A stretch of DNA of 35,976 nucleotides from Synergistaceae bacterium (lineage in GTDB: Bacteria > Synergistota > Synergistia > Synergistales > Aminobacteriaceae), in contig WRHH01000025.1 of assembly GCA_009783355.1 (NCBI GenBank), positions 1 through 35,976 of the forward strand, written 5' to 3'. Made by a program: the position numbers and the translations under genes. Position 1 is the first letter of the stretch; each line of letters begins with the position of its first letter. The notes under the pieces were generated by a model. The model ran no database searches and was not told where the DNA came from. It was given only the letters and a program-made list of their open reading frames with translations. Shown piece by piece: positions 33,712-35,976 of the stretch.

Positions 33712-33826
33712 GATATATCAAGAATTCTGGAATAGTTTGAAAGTAATCAGACGAAAAGTTGTAAATAATATTAAATAATAAATATTTACGATAAATTTGA
33801 GAGCTTGATATAGGGGGTTAGCAACA

Positions 33827-34135
33827 ATGAAAAGTAATGTATGGAAACTGGCGGTACTATCAGCCTCAGTGTTAATGCTATTACTAGCGCTTGCATTGAC
33901 GCTGTTTTTAAATTTTGACTCTTCGGACTTAGTGTCAGTGACGGACGAAATCGACGCTCTAACGACGGACATGACCAACGTGCCAGTAACGGACATTATC
34001 TACGTACCGGAGGAGGCTACGGTAAATATGCCCTTGCCCCTTACAGGTACGGTGCTTCCGGCTAGCGCGACCAATAAGGACATAGTCAGCAGCCTCTTCT
34101 CTCGCCCGCTCCTACACGCTAAATCTTTTACGTAA
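33827..34135 (+). CDS. Small membrane-anchored hypothetical protein
   Basis: This 102-residue protein has one N-terminal membrane segment (residues ~8-28, LAVLSASVLMLLLALALTLFL) followed by an acidic, Thr/Val-rich extracytoplasmic part. GGGGG lies about 10 bases before the ATG. I recognise no family. It stands alone, 115 bases after lplA and converging with the Rpn-type genes. Confidence 0.55.
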   Translation: MKSNVWKLAVLSASVLMLLLALALTLFLNFDSSDLVSVTDEIDALTTDMTNVPVTDIIYVPEEATVNMPLPLTGTVLPASATNKDIVSSLFSRPLLHAKSFT

Positions 34136-34150
34136 TACAACGGAAAGACG

Positions 34151-35176
34151 TCAGTTTACCAGGCTTTGTATCTGTTCTATGGGCAAACCGGCGCTTTGGG
34201 CGATAATGTCAGGAGGTATGCCGTTTGCCAAAAGTTTTTTTGCCATTTCTTCTTTGCCTTCTTGTCTGCCTTCTTGCCTTCCTTCTTGTCTGCCTTCTTG
34301 CCTTCCTTCTTGCCTTCCTTCTTGCCTTCCTTCTTGCCTTCCTTCTTGCCTTCCTTCTTGCCTTCCTTCTTGCCTTCCTTCTTGCCTTCCTTCTTGCCTT
34401 CCTTCTTGCCTGCCTTTTTCCATGCCTTTTTCCATGCCTTCTTCTCTGGCTTCTTCTCTGGCGTAATGGATTGCTTTTTCTTCATCGTAAATCAATGAAA
34501 ACATTACTTCCACCTCGTTTCTATTCGTTTCCAAAAATTCGGTTAGTATTCCTTCCTTCAGGCATCCTTCCACTGCTATTCGAATTGCATCCGCCAAGGG
34601 CTTTCCTTCATTTCGCCCTTCATGGACTTTCGCTACAAATATGGAATAGCCTCTGAGAAGCGCGTTCTTTTCCAACACTTCCACATTCTTCTCGTAATTA
34701 ATATTGATTACGTTCACTATCAACTCTAATCCAGGCGCCTCATCCGCTTCCATGCCTATGAATGCATCGGATAAACGCATTACTCCACGATGGGAGTATT
34801 GTTGCCGACCGTTATACAATACATAAAATTCTGGCTTCAGTAGTTTTATCTGCTTTTCTTTATACAATGCTTCTCCAAGCTTACTATTCATCTCGTAAAA
34901 CATCAGGATGTATTGTAAAGAACGTAGCGGCATGTTCTTATTCAGCGTTGACTGGTGCTCAATAATCACTACAAGTTTCCCGTCGATAGTGAACGCCAAA
35001 TCGTTACGCAATTTTGACAGTAATACATTTTCCAGCGTCGTTACTTCAATGGCTGTATTTTTATCATATTTTTTACCGGTGATATCGCAGTATAACTGCA
35101 GAGCTTTCTCCGGCGCTTTAAAAAGAAACCGGAAAATGCTGTCCTTATACTCCCTGTTTACGCCCAAACATTCCAC
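34151..35176 (-). CDS. Rpn-family recombination-promoting nuclease/transposase-like protein, copy 1
   Basis: This 341-residue protein is of the Rpn (PD-(D/E)XK nuclease) family. The core motif is visible as LSKLRNDLAFTIDGKLVVIIEHQS, with the aspartate and the E-x-Q pair expected at the active site, then LRSLQYILMFYE. The C-terminal ~65 residues are about 13 tandem copies of EGRQ (coded by a 12-bp repeat), then KEEMAKKLLANGIPPDIIAQ. The start is GTG at 35174-35176. Relatives promote DNA cutting and RecA-independent recombination in E. coli. It lies 42 bases downstream of a near-identical second copy. Confidence 0.87.
   Translation of the reverse strand: MECLGVNREYKDSIFRFLFKAPEKALQLYCDITGKKYDKNTAIEVTTLENVLLSKLRNDLAFTIDGKLVVIIEHQSTLNKNMPLRSLQYILMFYEMNSKLGEALYKEKQIKLLKPEFYVLYNGRQQYSHRGVMRLSDAFIGMEADEAPGLELIVNVININYEKNVEVLEKNALLRGYSIFVAKVHEGRNEGKPLADAIRIAVEGCLKEGILTEFLETNRNEVEVMFSLIYDEEKAIHYAREEAREEGMEKGMEKGRQEGRQEGRQEGRQEGRQEGRQEGRQEGRQEGRQEGRQEGRQEGRQEGRQEGKEEMAKKLLANGIPPDIIAQSAGLPIEQIQSLVN
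34258..34416. repeat. 12-bp tandem repeat inside Rpn copy 1
   Basis: About 13 copies of a 12-base unit (plus strand CTTGCCTTCCTT type, with variants CTTGTCTGCCTT) encode the EGRQ tail on the minus strand. The unit length keeps all frames open, giving spurious open frames in both directions. Confidence 0.9.
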
Positions 35177-35218
35177 CTCATTCTCTTTATGACAAGCTTC
35201 CCGGGTAGCGGAAAGACA

Positions 35219-35976
35219 TTAGTTTGTCAGGCTTTGTATCTGTTCTACGGGCAAACCGGCGCTTTGGGCAATAATGTCAGGAGGTATGCCGTTTGCCAAA
35301 AGTTTTTTTGCCATTTCTTCTTTGCCTTTTTCTATGCCTTTTTCCATGCCTTTTTCCATACCTTTTTCCATACCTTTTTCCATGCCTTTTTCCATGCCTT
35401 TTTCCATGCCTTTTTCCATGCCTTTTTCCATGCCTTCTTCTCTGGCATAATGGATTGCTTTTTCTTCGTCGTAAATCAATGAGAACATTACTTCCACCTC
35501 ATTCCTATTCGTTTCCAAAAATTCGGTTAATATTCCTTCCTTCAGGCATCCTTCCACTGCTATTCGAATTGCGTCCGTCAAGGGCTTTCCTTCATTTCGC
35601 CCCTCATTGACTTTCGCTACAAATATGGAATAGCCTCTGAGAAGAGCGTTCTTTTCCAGTACTTCAACATTCTTGTCGTAATTAATATTGATAACGTTTA
35701 CTATCAACTCTAATCCAGGCTCTTCATCCGCTTCCATGCCTATGAATGCATCGGATAAACGCATTACTCCGCGATGGGGATATTGTTGTTGGCCGTTATA
35801 CAATACATAAAATTCTGGCTTCGGCAGTTTTAACTGCTTTTCTCTATACAATGCTTCTCCAAGCTTGCTATTTATCTCGTAAAACATCAGACAGTATTGT
35901 AAAGAACGTAGCGGCATGTTCTTATTCAGCGTTGACTGGTGCTCAATAATCACTACAAGTTTCCCGTCGATAGTGA
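35219..35976 (-). CDS. Rpn-family nuclease-like protein, copy 2 (5' end outside window)
   Basis: This is the second member of the tandem pair, read leftward and cut by the window edge. The visible part matches copy 1 closely (EHQSTLNKNMPLRSLQY, GLELIVNVININY, LLRGYSIFVAKV). It differs in the tail, which here is about nine copies of KGME, followed by the same KEEMAKKLLANGIPPDIIAQ end. The stop lies 42 bases before the copy-1 start, so the two are probably co-transcribed. Confidence 0.87.
   Translation of the reverse strand, partial: TIDGKLVVIIEHQSTLNKNMPLRSLQYCLMFYEINSKLGEALYREKQLKLPKPEFYVLYNGQQQYPHRGVMRLSDAFIGMEADEEPGLELIVNVININYDKNVEVLEKNALLRGYSIFVAKVNEGRNEGKPLTDAIRIAVEGCLKEGILTEFLETNRNEVEVMFSLIYDEEKAIHYAREEGMEKGMEKGMEKGMEKGMEKGMEKGMEKGMEKGIEKGKEEMAKKLLANGIPPDIIAQSAGLPVEQIQSLTN
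35325..35435. repeat. 12-bp tandem repeat inside Rpn copy 2
   Basis: About nine copies of the 12-base unit CCTTTTTCCATG encode the KGME tail on the minus strand. The unit differs from that of copy 1 but occurs there as two flanking units, so both tails derive from one ancestor. Confidence 0.9.

Noticed and set aside
34258-34416. CRISPR-like array
   Set aside because: The repeats are contiguous 12-mers without spacers and lie inside a gene. No cas genes or other spaced repeats are seen in the window.
34166-34656. Long open frames on the plus strand opposite the Rpn tails (Pro/Ser/Leu-rich and Phe/Leu-rich)
   Set aside because: They are produced by the 12-bp repeat, whose unit length keeps all frames free of stops. 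The minus-strand frame has the conserved nuclease core.

Overview
The window most likely comes from a member of the Synergistota (Synergistetes). The evidence is a V-type ATPase operon, a secreted protein ending in what looks like the Synergistetes-specific C-terminal sorting signal (Gly-Cys, hydrophobic stretch, basic end), tandem Rpn-type nucleases with low-complexity tails, and anaerobic molybdenum/tungsten redox chemistry. The assignment is inferred; no 16S or marker tree was available.

Layout. 1-3053: the end of a V-type ATPase operon (subunits A, B, D) closed by a hairpin terminator. 3051-6180: a cyclic-di-GMP block, with a receiver-GGDEF diguanylate cyclase facing two overlapping PilZ genes. 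6492-9496: the yajC-secD-secF export operon. 9596-11307: a 1.6 kb segment bounded by direct repeats made of the initiator-tRNA 3' half plus its terminator. It carries a broken AlbA/Schlafen-type fragment and a 416-aa protein built from nine ~46-aa helix-turn-helix-like units. 11231-11731: tRNA-fMet, tRNA-Leu(UAA) and tRNA-Arg(ACG) on the minus strand. 11949-14007: small exported proteins (lipoprotein-like, SH3-like, Synerg-CTERM-like).

14448-22733 is a decaying defence island. It holds a type I restriction-modification locus with an internally deleted hsdM, an intact hsdS, a Bro-N gene, a DUF6978/DUF1828-like pair and a broken hsdR. A cassette (VapC remnant with its small partner, then HEPN and MNT genes) lies between two copies of the hsdR 5' end. 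The island ends in a ~120-bp palindromic MITE-like element and tRNA-Met.

23298-33711 is the metabolic centrepiece. mobB-moeA (Mo/W cofactor) run leftward. Divergently, eight closely packed genes run rightward: an AhpD-like CXXC protein, dihydrolipoamide dehydrogenase with its own lipoyl domain, a cytoplasmic DMSO-reductase-family Mo/W enzyme, two four-cluster ferredoxins, a miniature AOR-like protein lacking its middle domain, an FAD/NAD(P)H oxidoreductase, and a lipoate-protein ligase. The last three are joined by short overlaps. This looks like one undescribed redox system in which a lipoyl/dithiol relay and an AorABC-like NADH-ferredoxin module serve a Mo/W enzyme of unknown substrate.

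33827-35976 holds a small membrane protein and two tandem Rpn-family nuclease genes (the second cut by the window edge), whose C-terminal tails are 12-bp tandem repeats that have diverged in type between copies.
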